Assembly (NCBI GenBank): GCA_029565395.1
Contig: JAKQOG010000013.1
Span: forward strand, 1 to 64,000
Reading direction: 5' to 3'
Length of the DNA: 64,000 bases
Origin: Candidatus Hydrogenedentota bacterium
Lineage (GTDB): Bacteria > Hydrogenedentota > Hydrogenedentia > Hydrogenedentales > CAILVY01
Below the pieces are notes generated by a model. The model did not search any database. It was not told the origin of the DNA and saw nothing but the letters and a program-made list of their open reading frames with translations. Positions 37,229 through 45,843 of the stretch are shown here, in pieces (the stretch's first letter is position 1; each line of letters opens with the position of its first letter). Position numbers and translations under genes: made by a program.

Positions 37229-37782
37229 GTCAACGAAAACTCCCGTAACCGGCGGTACACCGGACCGCCGGGTCTTAGTTCGCTGGAAAATAATGACACA
37301 ACGGAAGCCGTGAATTCACCTCCATAATAGGTTTGCGCCGCCTCAAGAGTCTCGGGAAGCCGGCCCAAGGCCTGATGATCCCGTATGCGCGCCAAGGTGA
37401 TATGCGGATGAAATGCCTTTTCCTCCGGGGGAAGTCCAGCGGTCTGCGCGGCGTGTTCGGCATGGGCTTGGATGGCGGACAGATCCCCGGAACGGACTTC
37501 CATGCCCGCCCACACGACACTGGGTTTGCGGCGGTTGGGAAAACCACCGAGCCCCTGCACGGCCAGGGTGAGCGGCCCGCACGCATGATAGGCCTCTTCG
37601 AGCAGGGAAGAAATTTTATTAACAGCATCCTGGTCTGCCTCACCGAGAAAGCGCAAGGTGAGATGCATGTTTTCAGGATGCACCCATGAGGCTTTCGCGC
37701 CGGAATGACGCAATCGTTCACGGATCGACATCAGCGAATCCTTGATGGCCTCCGGCAATTCAATAGCGATAAACGCTCTCAT
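37225..37782 (-). CDS. thpR: RNA 2',3'-cyclic phosphodiesterase (ThpR, 2H family)
   Basis: A 185-residue 2H phosphoesterase that opens 2',3'-cyclic phosphate ends of RNA; once called 2'-5' RNA ligase. Both catalytic motifs are intact: HLTLRFLGE near residue 40 and HPHITLARIR near residue 125. FIAIELPE at the N-terminus is also typical. It overlaps nnrE upstream and yggT downstream by four bases each (ATGA), so the three are translated together. Confidence 0.92.
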   Translation of the reverse strand: MRAFIAIELPEAIKDSLMSIRERLRHSGAKASWVHPENMHLTLRFLGEADQDAVNKISSLLEEAYHACGPLTLAVQGLGGFPNRRKPSVVWAGMEVRSGDLSAIQAHAEHAAQTAGLPPEEKAFHPHITLARIRDHQALGRLPETLEAAQTYYGGEFTASVVSLFSSELRPGGPVYRRLREFSLT

Positions 37783-38462
37783 TCCTGCTCGCCTTTATTT
37801 GCCATGAGCCTGGACCACGCTTCGCCGTCCGCACACACTTCGGGAATGCCGATATCCGCCACGACCAGATGTCCGAGGTATTCTTTGGCGGCGGGATTGA
37901 GAAAGCCCTGCTTCGCAAACTGAAACGTGACGGTCACATCCGCTTTCACGCAACATCCGCAACACTCTCCGGTATCCGCGTTGAGACCCGAAGGCAGGTC
38001 CACGGCAATGGTATAGATTTCAGGCCACGCCTCTATGGCGGCGCGAATGGGGCCTTGTACTTCACCTTTTACGCCCGTCCCCAACAATGCATCCACGAGA
38101 ATTGCGCAGTCAGCCAGTTCCGCCATTGCGGAGACCGCCGCAGTTTCGTTTGAGGCCGCAATCACTTTGCCGCCCAGGCGTTGATAAGAATGAAGAAAGG
38201 TGGCGGCATCGCCTGTGATGTTTGCCGGTTCAGCGATTAGCACCACGCGGGGTTCGTACCCGGCAAGCAAGGCCAGGCGGGCCACGACATAGCCATCCCC
38301 GCCATTATTGCCCTTTCCGCACACGATACCCACAGGCCCGCGCTGGATTTCACGGAACACGGCTGCGCCCGCGTTATTCATCAGCACTGCACCAGGAATT
38401 CCGAGAGCCTCGATACAGCGCCTGTCTGCCTCACGCATGGCCGCCGCCGTCAATGTTTTCAT
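37779..38462 (-). CDS. nnrE: NAD(P)H-hydrate epimerase
   Basis: It epimerises damaged NAD(P)HX so that the dehydratase can repair it. The 227-residue protein matches the YjeF N-terminal domain: TAAAMREADRRCIEALGIPGAVLM, the GIVCGKGNNGGDGYVVAR loop, ILVDALLGTGVKGEVQGP, and VDLPSGLNADTGE. The C-terminal ADP-dependent dehydratase domain that is often fused to it is absent, so that enzyme must be coded elsewhere. GGAAGCGG precedes the start. A CCGCC cluster (ECCGCC) is unusual but lies in a loop. Confidence 0.9.
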   Translation of the reverse strand: MKTLTAAAMREADRRCIEALGIPGAVLMNNAGAAVFREIQRGPVGIVCGKGNNGGDGYVVARLALLAGYEPRVVLIAEPANITGDAATFLHSYQRLGGKVIAASNETAAVSAMAELADCAILVDALLGTGVKGEVQGPIRAAIEAWPEIYTIAVDLPSGLNADTGECCGCCVKADVTVTFQFAKQGFLNPAAKEYLGHLVVADIGIPEVCADGEAWSRLMANKGEQE

Positions 38463-38508
38463 AGTGTTTTCCGCTTCCGGTTGCGCATATCGATAATTCG
38501 TTTTAGGC

Positions 38509-39939
38509 TCAGTATTTTACCTGAACCCGGTAGGTTATTTTAGCTTCACCGTCTTTGGAAACGGGCACATGGAAGATGGCAGTGTACGCATCTTTCTTTT
38601 CGTGTGGAATGGATGATTTCAAAATATCCCAATCGCCATGCATAGGTTCAACAACATCAACCGTGACGTCGATGTCTTTGTGATTGCGAAGGATGATCTC
38701 AAATTCCGCCTGGTGAATGTTGTCCGCAATCCGTTTATAGTCGGTCTGTTTGCGTTCGCCCACGATGTCGAACGCATTGCCCAGGCGCAAGCGCACTTCC
38801 TCATCCTTGGGGGTGTGTTTCACGCGATCTTCCCCGGAAAACTGGAGCATGCCCTGACTGTCTTCCTGATACACGCGCAGAATGCCGGCAGGCAACGGCA
38901 TGCCCATATGATTTTCTTCCTTGTTCCAAAAACTGAGAAATACCGCAATTTTTTCGTTTTCCACCCGTGGCATGGGGTGGACGTAATAGGACTCATCGCC
39001 CCGGTATTCATACACTTTCTTCACGCTGATAGCCTGGGCTGACAAAAGGCTGACCTGCTTGGACTGATTTTCCTTGATTGTAGTGCGGCGCTGAAGTGTA
39101 TATAGGTGGTATTCCGAAAACGTTTCCTCCGCCATGGCAGGTGCGGCCGCGGCTCCCGCCATAACCATTTCTTTTTCCATCATCCGGCGGGGACGTTCCG
39201 GCTGCACGATATTTACTTCGCCCGCCACCAGTTTCAACTGGGCGTTTTGGTAGGCGGCCCCTGATTGGTTATTCAATGTGACCCAGCCTTCCAGATTCAT
39301 GATGTCTTCTTTTTTGTTCAAGGAGGCCACATAATCTGCTTTCCAGGAAAGGTTTTCGGTCAGATACGTGGCTTCTACTTCGTGTTTCGAGCCGCTGTTT
39401 TGCAAGAGCCAAACGAGCGTGGGCTTCGCGATGAGTTCTTTCGGCATTTCCGGGAGCACGACGTTGCCTGGATGGCCAAGATAGATGTCATTGCCGATTT
39501 GGAAGATGGGGCTTTCGTTGACGCTCAGCAGTTTTGCCGTGATTTCCGTGAAATTCAACTCTTTGTTCTGGTTCACCAGGCGCACGTCTTTGCCCACATA
39601 TTTTTCCATCATCTTCGCGGGACTCATGAGATCGAATTCAAAGTTTTGCTCCAAAATGCTCAGATTGCCGGGATCGCTCAAGGATTTGATACTGACGGTT
39701 TCCGGCTGGATGGACGAAGCTACATCCATGAATTTCAGCGATACTTCCCCGGGAGGCAAAGTAATATTCCGCCGATCCCGGACCAAGGCGCGATTATTGT
39801 TATACACGGTCACGGCCACATCGCTTTGATCCGCGAGAGTGGTTTCGTTAGCGGAGGCGGCAGGCGTGGGTGTATCTTGGGCTATAGCGGCTGCTCCGCC
39901 CAGCAGCAGGATGATTCCTATCGGAAAAATAGTTTTCAT
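38509..39939 (-). CDS. Secreted DUF4139-domain protein
   Basis: A 476-residue exported protein with a signal peptide (MKTIFPIGIILLLGGAAAIAQ). The domain shows typical DUF4139 blocks: VTVYNNNRALVRDRRNITLPPGEVS near the start, WLLQNSGSKHEVEATYLTENLSWKADYV, GWVTLNNQSGAAYQNAQLKLVAGEVN, and PHEKKDAYTAIFHVPV near the end. Members are periplasmic or surface beta-rich proteins without known activity. AAGGAGCG precedes the start. A TATAAT-like element lies at 40015-40020 but its -35 is poor. It follows the nnrE start by 46 bases and is probably a separate unit upstream of it. Confidence 0.85.
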   Translation of the reverse strand: MKTIFPIGIILLLGGAAAIAQDTPTPAASANETTLADQSDVAVTVYNNNRALVRDRRNITLPPGEVSLKFMDVASSIQPETVSIKSLSDPGNLSILEQNFEFDLMSPAKMMEKYVGKDVRLVNQNKELNFTEITAKLLSVNESPIFQIGNDIYLGHPGNVVLPEMPKELIAKPTLVWLLQNSGSKHEVEATYLTENLSWKADYVASLNKKEDIMNLEGWVTLNNQSGAAYQNAQLKLVAGEVNIVQPERPRRMMEKEMVMAGAAAAPAMAEETFSEYHLYTLQRRTTIKENQSKQVSLLSAQAISVKKVYEYRGDESYYVHPMPRVENEKIAVFLSFWNKEENHMGMPLPAGILRVYQEDSQGMLQFSGEDRVKHTPKDEEVRLRLGNAFDIVGERKQTDYKRIADNIHQAEFEIILRNHKDIDVTVDVVEPMHGDWDILKSSIPHEKKDAYTAIFHVPVSKDGEAKITYRVQVKY

Positions 39940-40104
39940 GGTGACGCTCCTTCTTCCATTGTGATTCCAGTTGCCGCGGCGCTTGTCGTCCCGCGCGCCA
40001 TGGCACTACGGTTCCATTATAGTGCTTTTTGACACCGCCAGAAAGAGAAAGTTCGCGGCCCGTTTTCCAGAAGGCTCTGCGTTATGTGATGGATTATCCG
40101 CAAA

Positions 40105-42675
40105 TCAGGGAAGCGACCAATCGTGAGTGAATTTCTTGATCTTTTCCTTAGCGGGAACGTTTTTCTCCGATTCGGGATCATTGGTTTGGGAAACATTCTC
40201 CTCGGCTTTGTCCAGGCGGATTACCATGGGATCCAGGGGTGTGGCATACAGCGGGAAGCGCACTTCCCGGCCAAGAATAAGATCGCGCCCGGATTGCACC
40301 TTGCCGTTCAGGCGGCAGGTGACGGGATCTTTGCGCACATTGAGCACGTACAGATAGGCCTCGCCGTTACACTCCACATAAAGCGATTTAACCCCTTCAA
40401 GGGGGTATCCGCTTTTGTTCACCACGCGCGGGATATCGGGCAAGGCTCCTTTATTGATGGCGCCATCCATGCCATGGAGGTATTCCGTGGGCAGGTTAAG
40501 GCCACGCACCAGAACGGTTCTTGTGTTATTACGCAGGACGGTACGGCGGGAGAAGCCGTGTTCGTTATAGGGGATGGGAGTGCCCACGCGGATCACCGCG
40601 CCGCCCTCATTGATGTATTGTTCAATTGCGGTGAAAGCGGCATCGGTGAGGGCGGGGGTTTCCGGGACAATCAATACTTTAAGTGAGGTCCATTCCCCTT
40701 GAGCGAGTTGATTTTCCGAAATGAACCGCAGCCGGTATCCCGCAAACGAAGCACCTTCATATGCAAAGCGGGCGGACTTCAGGTACGGAACGCCATCGTC
40801 CAGGATTTTCGCTGAATCGCTATATAGAATGGCCACTTCGGCGGGCGCCTGTTGGAACGCGGCGACCACCGGGGCCAGCCGATTGATGCGCAGGGAGGCC
40901 GTCACAAAGGCTTCCAGTGTCTCCGGATGGTTCATCACCGGGGAATCCGGCGCCAGGGCCAAGCCGTTCAACCCTGATAATACGGCGTCCCATAGGGAGG
41001 CAGTGATGATGGCGGAAGGATCCTCTGCTCCTTCGAGGCGTATATGATTCTCTAATGCGAAGAGGGGTTTGTCCGGCTGAAAGGATTTTAACACGGCATA
41101 GACCACGGATTGACCGGGATACTCCAGGGCGTACATTCCGCTGGCGGTCTGTGTGGCGGAGGCGCATCCGCTGCAATCCATGAGGTGCGCCAAGGCCTCG
41201 CGATCCACGCCTTGGCGCGTTTCTCCCGTTTGGAAAATTGTATCGGCAGTCATGACTTGCTTCCACAACCTGGGCGCCAACGTGTTCGCGGCCTCCTGCA
41301 GGGCGCTGAAATACTCCAGAATCAGCCCGCGTTGAAAAGATTGCCAGTCAAACTGATATGCGCGGAGGTTCTGGTATTGATACTCTTTGGCTTGGGCGTC
41401 CCAGATGGTGATTTCATCATATTTTGCCAGGTGGGAATGCCATAGTTGGTTCAAGGTTTGCCGATCCGGATATTTCTGTTGAATGTGCGCCACAAAGGCC
41501 TTGCGCACTTCTTCGCTGTCAAACCGGAATTGCGGTTTTTCCGCAAGGCTTATCATGGAAACGGTTTTCTGTTGCGTCAGATACGGCAACACCTCTTTCA
41601 GATGCCGCTGGAAGAGGTCCCGGGCGCCGGCATGGGCAATATCAATGAATCCCTTCGCACTTATTTCAGGCCAGGTTTGCATGGCCGATGCGCCAACATC
41701 GTTCGGGGAAAGTTGCACCGCAATATTGATGTTGTCCTGGGCGGCTTCATCAAACAGGGGGGACCATGCATTTTTGAAATCTGTTTGGAGATCAGGAGTT
41801 GTCATGGTGGCCCTGGGTGGAAGGGAACATACCGCGAAGTTCAACCCATATCGTTTCAAGGCGCCGATCGCCTCTGTTGCGGTGTCAGGCAGGACACGCC
41901 CAAATAGAAATACGGGTTTTCCATTGGAGCATACCACGCCATTTTGATTTTCCAGGGAGGACATATCCAGATCGGGCACGGGCGTGTCGAATTCCGGCGC
42001 TCCACTGCCAAAGACCATCCATGCATAGACCGCGCCGGATGTCTTTTGCAGATAGTTCAGGATTTGATCGGTTTCCCGCCACTGTTTGGCGTCCGCATAC
42101 TGTTGAGCGCGTTGCACGAAATCTTCGGCGGTGCGCAGCCGCAATTCTCCGTAAGAGGGTTTATTGTCTGTTCCTGACGGAGTGGGCATCTTTCCCCGGA
42201 GTTCCTGCAGCCGCTCAACCGCGCTTTCCAAATCCTGTTTAAGCTGCTGATCGGTTACTTTCTTAAGCATCGCGGTATACCGGGAGACGGTTTCAGTTTC
42301 ATCGGGGCGTATTTCAATATCCGCCCGATAGCGTCCGGTGGGCGCGAAGGTGGCGTCCCATTCCACGATGTATTTGCTTTGACCGATGTTGAGCTTCAGC
42401 AGGATTTCGCTTTCGCTGACTAAAACCTCCTTCGCGTCATAGACGCGCAATTGCAGAAGGGCCTCCGGATAATTCCGATCAGTGTCGATGGCACATTCAA
42501 AAGGAAGAAAATCCGCTCCCCGGCTTTCTTTGGGGGTGACAGTCAGTTGGACATGCCGGCCCGAAACGCTTTCTTCCGGGTAGGTCCATATGGCGGCCAT
42601 CTCCGGGGACGGTTGCGTCCATCCGGTTACCGCCACAAAAAGAAGGAGAGCTACCCCTAAGCATTTACGCATCAT
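40105..42675 (-). CDS. Secreted GH42-like glycoside hydrolase (beta-galactosidase-like)
   Basis: An 856-residue exported protein with a signal peptide (residues 1-20). Residues 25-210 hold a beta-sandwich (QLTVTPKE, YRADIEIRPDE) and a helical segment. About 245-640 looks like the TIM barrel of GH42/clan GH-A enzymes, with candidate acid/base Glu379 in SLAEKPQF and candidate nucleophile Glu542 in LFALENHI. Around 650-760 a Rossmann-like block with AEVAILYSDSA, VLIVPETPALTDAAF and IEQYINEGGAVIRVGT matches the GH42 trimerisation domain. The catalytic motifs are diverged, so substrate and even activity are open. It is a single-gene unit with its own promoter. Confidence 0.75.
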   Translation of the reverse strand: MMRKCLGVALLLFVAVTGWTQPSPEMAAIWTYPEESVSGRHVQLTVTPKESRGADFLPFECAIDTDRNYPEALLQLRVYDAKEVLVSESEILLKLNIGQSKYIVEWDATFAPTGRYRADIEIRPDETETVSRYTAMLKKVTDQQLKQDLESAVERLQELRGKMPTPSGTDNKPSYGELRLRTAEDFVQRAQQYADAKQWRETDQILNYLQKTSGAVYAWMVFGSGAPEFDTPVPDLDMSSLENQNGVVCSNGKPVFLFGRVLPDTATEAIGALKRYGLNFAVCSLPPRATMTTPDLQTDFKNAWSPLFDEAAQDNINIAVQLSPNDVGASAMQTWPEISAKGFIDIAHAGARDLFQRHLKEVLPYLTQQKTVSMISLAEKPQFRFDSEEVRKAFVAHIQQKYPDRQTLNQLWHSHLAKYDEITIWDAQAKEYQYQNLRAYQFDWQSFQRGLILEYFSALQEAANTLAPRLWKQVMTADTIFQTGETRQGVDREALAHLMDCSGCASATQTASGMYALEYPGQSVVYAVLKSFQPDKPLFALENHIRLEGAEDPSAIITASLWDAVLSGLNGLALAPDSPVMNHPETLEAFVTASLRINRLAPVVAAFQQAPAEVAILYSDSAKILDDGVPYLKSARFAYEGASFAGYRLRFISENQLAQGEWTSLKVLIVPETPALTDAAFTAIEQYINEGGAVIRVGTPIPYNEHGFSRRTVLRNNTRTVLVRGLNLPTEYLHGMDGAINKGALPDIPRVVNKSGYPLEGVKSLYVECNGEAYLYVLNVRKDPVTCRLNGKVQSGRDLILGREVRFPLYATPLDPMVIRLDKAEENVSQTNDPESEKNVPAKEKIKKFTHDWSLP

Positions 42676-42736
42676 GAAGCGTTCCTTTCCATCGCAGTCT
42701 CAAGTGATTGGGCCCGGTGGCGCCCGAACTGTTTAC

Positions 42737-42766
42737 ATTGTAATAGTTTCCACGCCAGCCCGTCAA
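42737..42766 (-). promoter_or_regulatory. Promoter of the GH42-like gene with overlapping inverted repeat
   Basis: On the minus strand TTGACG (42766-42761) and TACAAT (42742-42737) are separated by 18 bases. The -35 lies inside one arm of a perfect inverted repeat, CCCGTCAA-13-TTGACGGG (42759-42787), a good place for a repressor site. Confidence 0.55.
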
Positions 42767-42787
42767 AACTGGAAACGGCTTGACGGG

Positions 42788-43138
42788 ATGAAGTGTTGAC
42801 GCTACGCCTGTTTTATCTTTATTTCAAATTTCATTGCTGGGGCAATATATTGGTTGTTTGAATCCGATGCCACAAGCGGTTGTTGAACATAAATCAAAGA
42901 TGTGACAAAATCGGGGAACGTGGTAAAATAGAAATGGAGGCATTTTTTCTTCCAAGGATGGAACCAGAGGGAACTTTTTTAGGTCCCAGGGAATGAAAAA
43001 GGTAGCATGGTGCACGGCGCCGCTATACATTTGAATGCTAAGTCTTTTGAAATCAGCAGGTTATGATTTTCAAGCCAGGCATATTCCGGGAAAGTGTCGA
43101 ACGGCACGTAAATTTTTCTTCCAGGAAAATGTAATTGC
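42788..43138. other. AT-rich intergenic stretch
   Basis: About 350 bases between the divergent GH42-like gene and the secretin operon. I see no gene of credible length, no clear hairpin terminator and no repeat; only a 13-codon frame at 42993 that is likely chance. Confidence 0.5.
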
Positions 43139-43167
43139 TTGACATAGCTCGCCAGAAATCGTAGAAT
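43139..43167 (+). promoter_or_regulatory. Strong promoter of the secretin operon
   Basis: A perfect TTGACA and TAGAAT are separated by 17 bases. The transcript would start near 43174, about 80 bases before the first start codon. This is the best sigma-70-type match in the window. Confidence 0.7.
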
Positions 43168-43255
43168 TGGCAGAAAGAAGGAAGAAAAACAAGCTCAATG
43201 TAGGTCTTCACAGCCATGAAGCAAAACATTGGGGAGTATAGAGGCGAAAAAGAAT

Positions 43256-43663
43256 ATGAAGATACGCCATTATATAGTGGTGGGGGGCATATGGATGCTA
43301 CTGGTCAGTACGGTAGTGGCCGAAACGTATACCATCCCTGTGGAAAAGGTGGACGCGAAGAAGGTGTATTGGGGCTCCGCGAGCAGTTTCCAGAAACCGG
43401 CCAAGGTGGATTATGAGCGTGTGGTGAAGGCGACACCGGAATATGTATCCATAAAGAAGAACAAGATCGAGCAGAACTCGGCAAAGTACTGGATTCTGGT
43501 GAGCAAGGCCAGCAACCATGCGGTGCGGTTGATTGCCGAAGCCGCAAAAGATGGGTCCTATGATTTTATTGCCGCGTCGAGTTATTTGGGCAATTTGCAG
43601 CCGCCCATTCCGGCGGATGATATCACGGACCTGGTCCTGAAGAAAATGGAGCAAACGAACTAA
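43256..43663 (+). CDS. Small secreted protein, first gene of the secretin operon
   Basis: A 135-residue protein with a signal peptide (MKIRHYIVVGGIWMLLVSTVVA). The mature part is basic and has ETYTIPVEKVDAKKVYWG and then a block, ATPEYVSIKKNKIEQNSAKYWIL, that suggests a small alpha/beta domain. I do not recognise a family. GAGG lies upstream of ATG 43256; a GTG- or ATG-type extension to 43229 would spoil the signal. It is the leading gene after the strong promoter and precedes the lipoprotein gene by 16 bases. A pilotin-like or structural role is only a guess. Confidence 0.65.
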   Translation: MKIRHYIVVGGIWMLLVSTVVAETYTIPVEKVDAKKVYWGSASSFQKPAKVDYERVVKATPEYVSIKKNKIEQNSAKYWILVSKASNHAVRLIAEAAKDGSYDFIAASSYLGNLQPPIPADDITDLVLKKMEQTN

Positions 43664-43679
43664 TACTGGAAACCAGTGC

Positions 43680-44714
43680 ATGACCTTAGTCAATTCCAGG
43701 CGGATAGTGAGTCCTGAGAGAGGCTTCTTGTTTATTTTTTCGGGAGGGGTGGTGTGTCTTTCGATGCTTGTTGCGGGATGCGCCAGCACGCCGAGCAATG
43801 CCACGCGCGCGGTGGGAGCCAACCCGATTCAGGATAATGTGGTGTTGAACAGCGGAGCGGCCAGCACGGAATTGGCGGTGGCACAGCGCATGATTCGTTC
43901 AGGGGAATATTCATTGGCCATTCCCCGGTTGATGCAAGTGCTTTCCAAGAATCCGGAAAGTCTGTCTGGCATTGAAGCCCGGTATTTTCTGGGATTGACA
44001 TATTATAAAATCGGCGGCTACCGGGACGCCCTGAATTATTTCAACGAATATCTGGCAAAGTCGCCCGGCGGGCAATATTCCGATATGACCCGCGAATATA
44101 TCGCCAAGCTGGAAGACCAGGCCGCTAAAACCAAGGCCGCCAAGGAAGAACTGCAAGCAAAAATAGCAGAGGCGCAACAGAAAGCGGGGAGTGAATCCCA
44201 GCAATTCGCGCGGCAACTTGAACTGGCGAATCTGTATTGGAAAAACGCCCAATATCTCGAAGCCGGGGAAGTATACAGGAAAATTCTTCAACAGTGGCCG
44301 CAACTGGCCTCCGATGCCGCCATTCGGGAGCGGATGGAACTCGCCCCAGACGGAACATATACAGTGCTGACGCCCACGGAGGTGGAACGCCGGTTTGCGG
44401 AAAAGGAACCTGTGGTGATTTACAACACGCACTCGTTCCGCAGCGGGCGGTTCGGCTCCTGGCAAAACAGTTCACTCAAAGATACGACGTATAATGTTAC
44501 GGGCGTGGTGGCCAACCGGAGCCAGGGCGTGTTGGAGAATGTCCAGGTAATCGTCACCATTTATGGTTTTGGCAGCATGATTTATGATACACAAACGTTT
44601 ACCGCAGGCCGGTTGCGGCCGGGGGAGAAACGTGCGTTCAGCGTACGTTTTACGAATTTTGACACGATAGAAAATGTGGAACGGTATGAATGCGTGGGCA
44701 CGTTCCAACGGTAA
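43680..44714 (+). CDS. TPR lipoprotein with FxLYD-like C-terminal domain
   Basis: A 344-residue protein with a lipoprotein signal ending LVAGC (Cys34). Residues 60-135 hold tetratricopeptide repeats (ALNYFNEYLAKSPGGQYSDM), followed by a charged coiled coil (about 140-185, AKTKAAKEELQAKIAEAQQ) and another TPR-like unit (ANLYWKNAQYLEAGEVYRKIL). The C-terminal 90 residues (YNVTGVVANRSQGVLENVQV, AFSVRF) look like an FxLYD-type beta domain. TPR lipoproteins often serve as pilotins or scaffolds for secretins, which fits the two secretin-domain genes that follow. No strong ribosome site is seen. Confidence 0.8.
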   Translation: MTLVNSRRIVSPERGFLFIFSGGVVCLSMLVAGCASTPSNATRAVGANPIQDNVVLNSGAASTELAVAQRMIRSGEYSLAIPRLMQVLSKNPESLSGIEARYFLGLTYYKIGGYRDALNYFNEYLAKSPGGQYSDMTREYIAKLEDQAAKTKAAKEELQAKIAEAQQKAGSESQQFARQLELANLYWKNAQYLEAGEVYRKILQQWPQLASDAAIRERMELAPDGTYTVLTPTEVERRFAEKEPVVIYNTHSFRSGRFGSWQNSSLKDTTYNVTGVVANRSQGVLENVQVIVTIYGFGSMIYDTQTFTAGRLRPGEKRAFSVRFTNFDTIENVERYECVGTFQR

Positions 44715-44718
44715 TGGC

Positions 44719-45843
44719 ATGAAGCGATTTTTTTACATAGCCTTGGGAATGCTCCTGACGGGCGCCGGGTTCTCCGCCGCACAGGAACAGCAGCAGGTGA
44801 ATGTGTCGGTGAAAGTGGTGGAGTTTCAGATGAACAAGCTGCTGGAAACCGGCCTTAACGCCTATTTCAAGCACAAGGATAATCCTCAGCCTTATGGCCG
44901 CGTGGCGGATCACAACGGTCATATCGAAAGCGCGGACATAACCTTTCCTTCTCCGGACGCCGCCCTGTCCGTGTTCGTGGATCGCATTTACACAGCCTAT
45001 GGTCAAATGGAAATTACCTTGCAGGCGCTGGTCAACCAGAACCGGGCTTCCATCCTTTCCCAGCCGAAGGTCATGGTGCAGGTAGGGCAGACGGTGCCCA
45101 CGGTGATCGAAACCACGCGTGAAGTTCCCTACGAGGATATCGTGGTGGTGGGGGTCACGGCCACCCGTGTCACCAATTTCAAGCCCACTGGCGTCTCGCT
45201 CAATGTGCTGGCCACCAAAGTGGTGGACGACGATGGCAATCCGGCCACTACGGAAGACACCTATATCCAACTGACGCTGACCGCCACGGTGAATGACCGG
45301 GGACAAGCGATGAGCGTGGCCCTTGACCCCATCATCGGGGGCAGTGTTATTGAGGTGCCCGAATTTGTTTCCCGAAGCATCACAACAACGGTCTGGGTAC
45401 GCCATGGCCAAGTGCTTGTGCTGGGCGGATTGTATTTCAAAAAGAATCAGAAAGACCTCTCGACCTTGCCCTGGCTGGCGCAGGGAGAGGATTTCACGAA
45501 CAGCCTTATTCAGCGCATTATGCCGTTCAATGTGCCGCAGGTGCCGTTGTCGGCTTCCGTTGGGCAGCAGGATAACCGAGACATTCGCCGCGAACTGGTG
45601 TTTCTTATTAAAGCGGAATTATGGAAGCCGGCCTTCACGCTGGCAGACGAATTTGGATTCACGGAAGAGTCCAAAGACACTGAACAGGACGGCAAAAAAG
45701 AATCGAAGAAAAAGTCGCCCGCGGATGTGATCACCGGAGTTATTGGAGGGATTACGGACATCCCGCAAGACATCGTCCAGGGGATTTCAGGTGAAAAAAA
45801 GAACCCCGTGGCTGCTGAACTGGGGGGAGACAAAAAGAAATGA
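44719..45843 (+). CDS. Short secretin-domain protein A (type II/III secretion-like)
   Basis: A 374-residue exported protein. The ATG at 44719 gives the signal peptide MKRFFYIALGMLLTGAGFSAA. The body matches the secretin core only: VNVSVKVVEFQMNKLLETGL, LQALVNQNRASILSQPKVMV, GQTVPTVIETTREVPYED, GVSLNVLATKV, and the C-terminal VWVRHGQVLVLGGLY and RELVFLIKAEL. The N0-N3 periplasmic domains of true secretins are missing. A charged tail (EEKDTEQDGKKESKKK-like, then GVIGGITDIPQDIVQGI) follows. It overlaps the next gene by four bases. Confidence 0.82.
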   Translation: MKRFFYIALGMLLTGAGFSAAQEQQQVNVSVKVVEFQMNKLLETGLNAYFKHKDNPQPYGRVADHNGHIESADITFPSPDAALSVFVDRIYTAYGQMEITLQALVNQNRASILSQPKVMVQVGQTVPTVIETTREVPYEDIVVVGVTATRVTNFKPTGVSLNVLATKVVDDDGNPATTEDTYIQLTLTATVNDRGQAMSVALDPIIGGSVIEVPEFVSRSITTTVWVRHGQVLVLGGLYFKKNQKDLSTLPWLAQGEDFTNSLIQRIMPFNVPQVPLSASVGQQDNRDIRRELVFLIKAELWKPAFTLADEFGFTEESKDTEQDGKKESKKKSPADVITGVIGGITDIPQDIVQGISGEKKNPVAAELGGDKKK

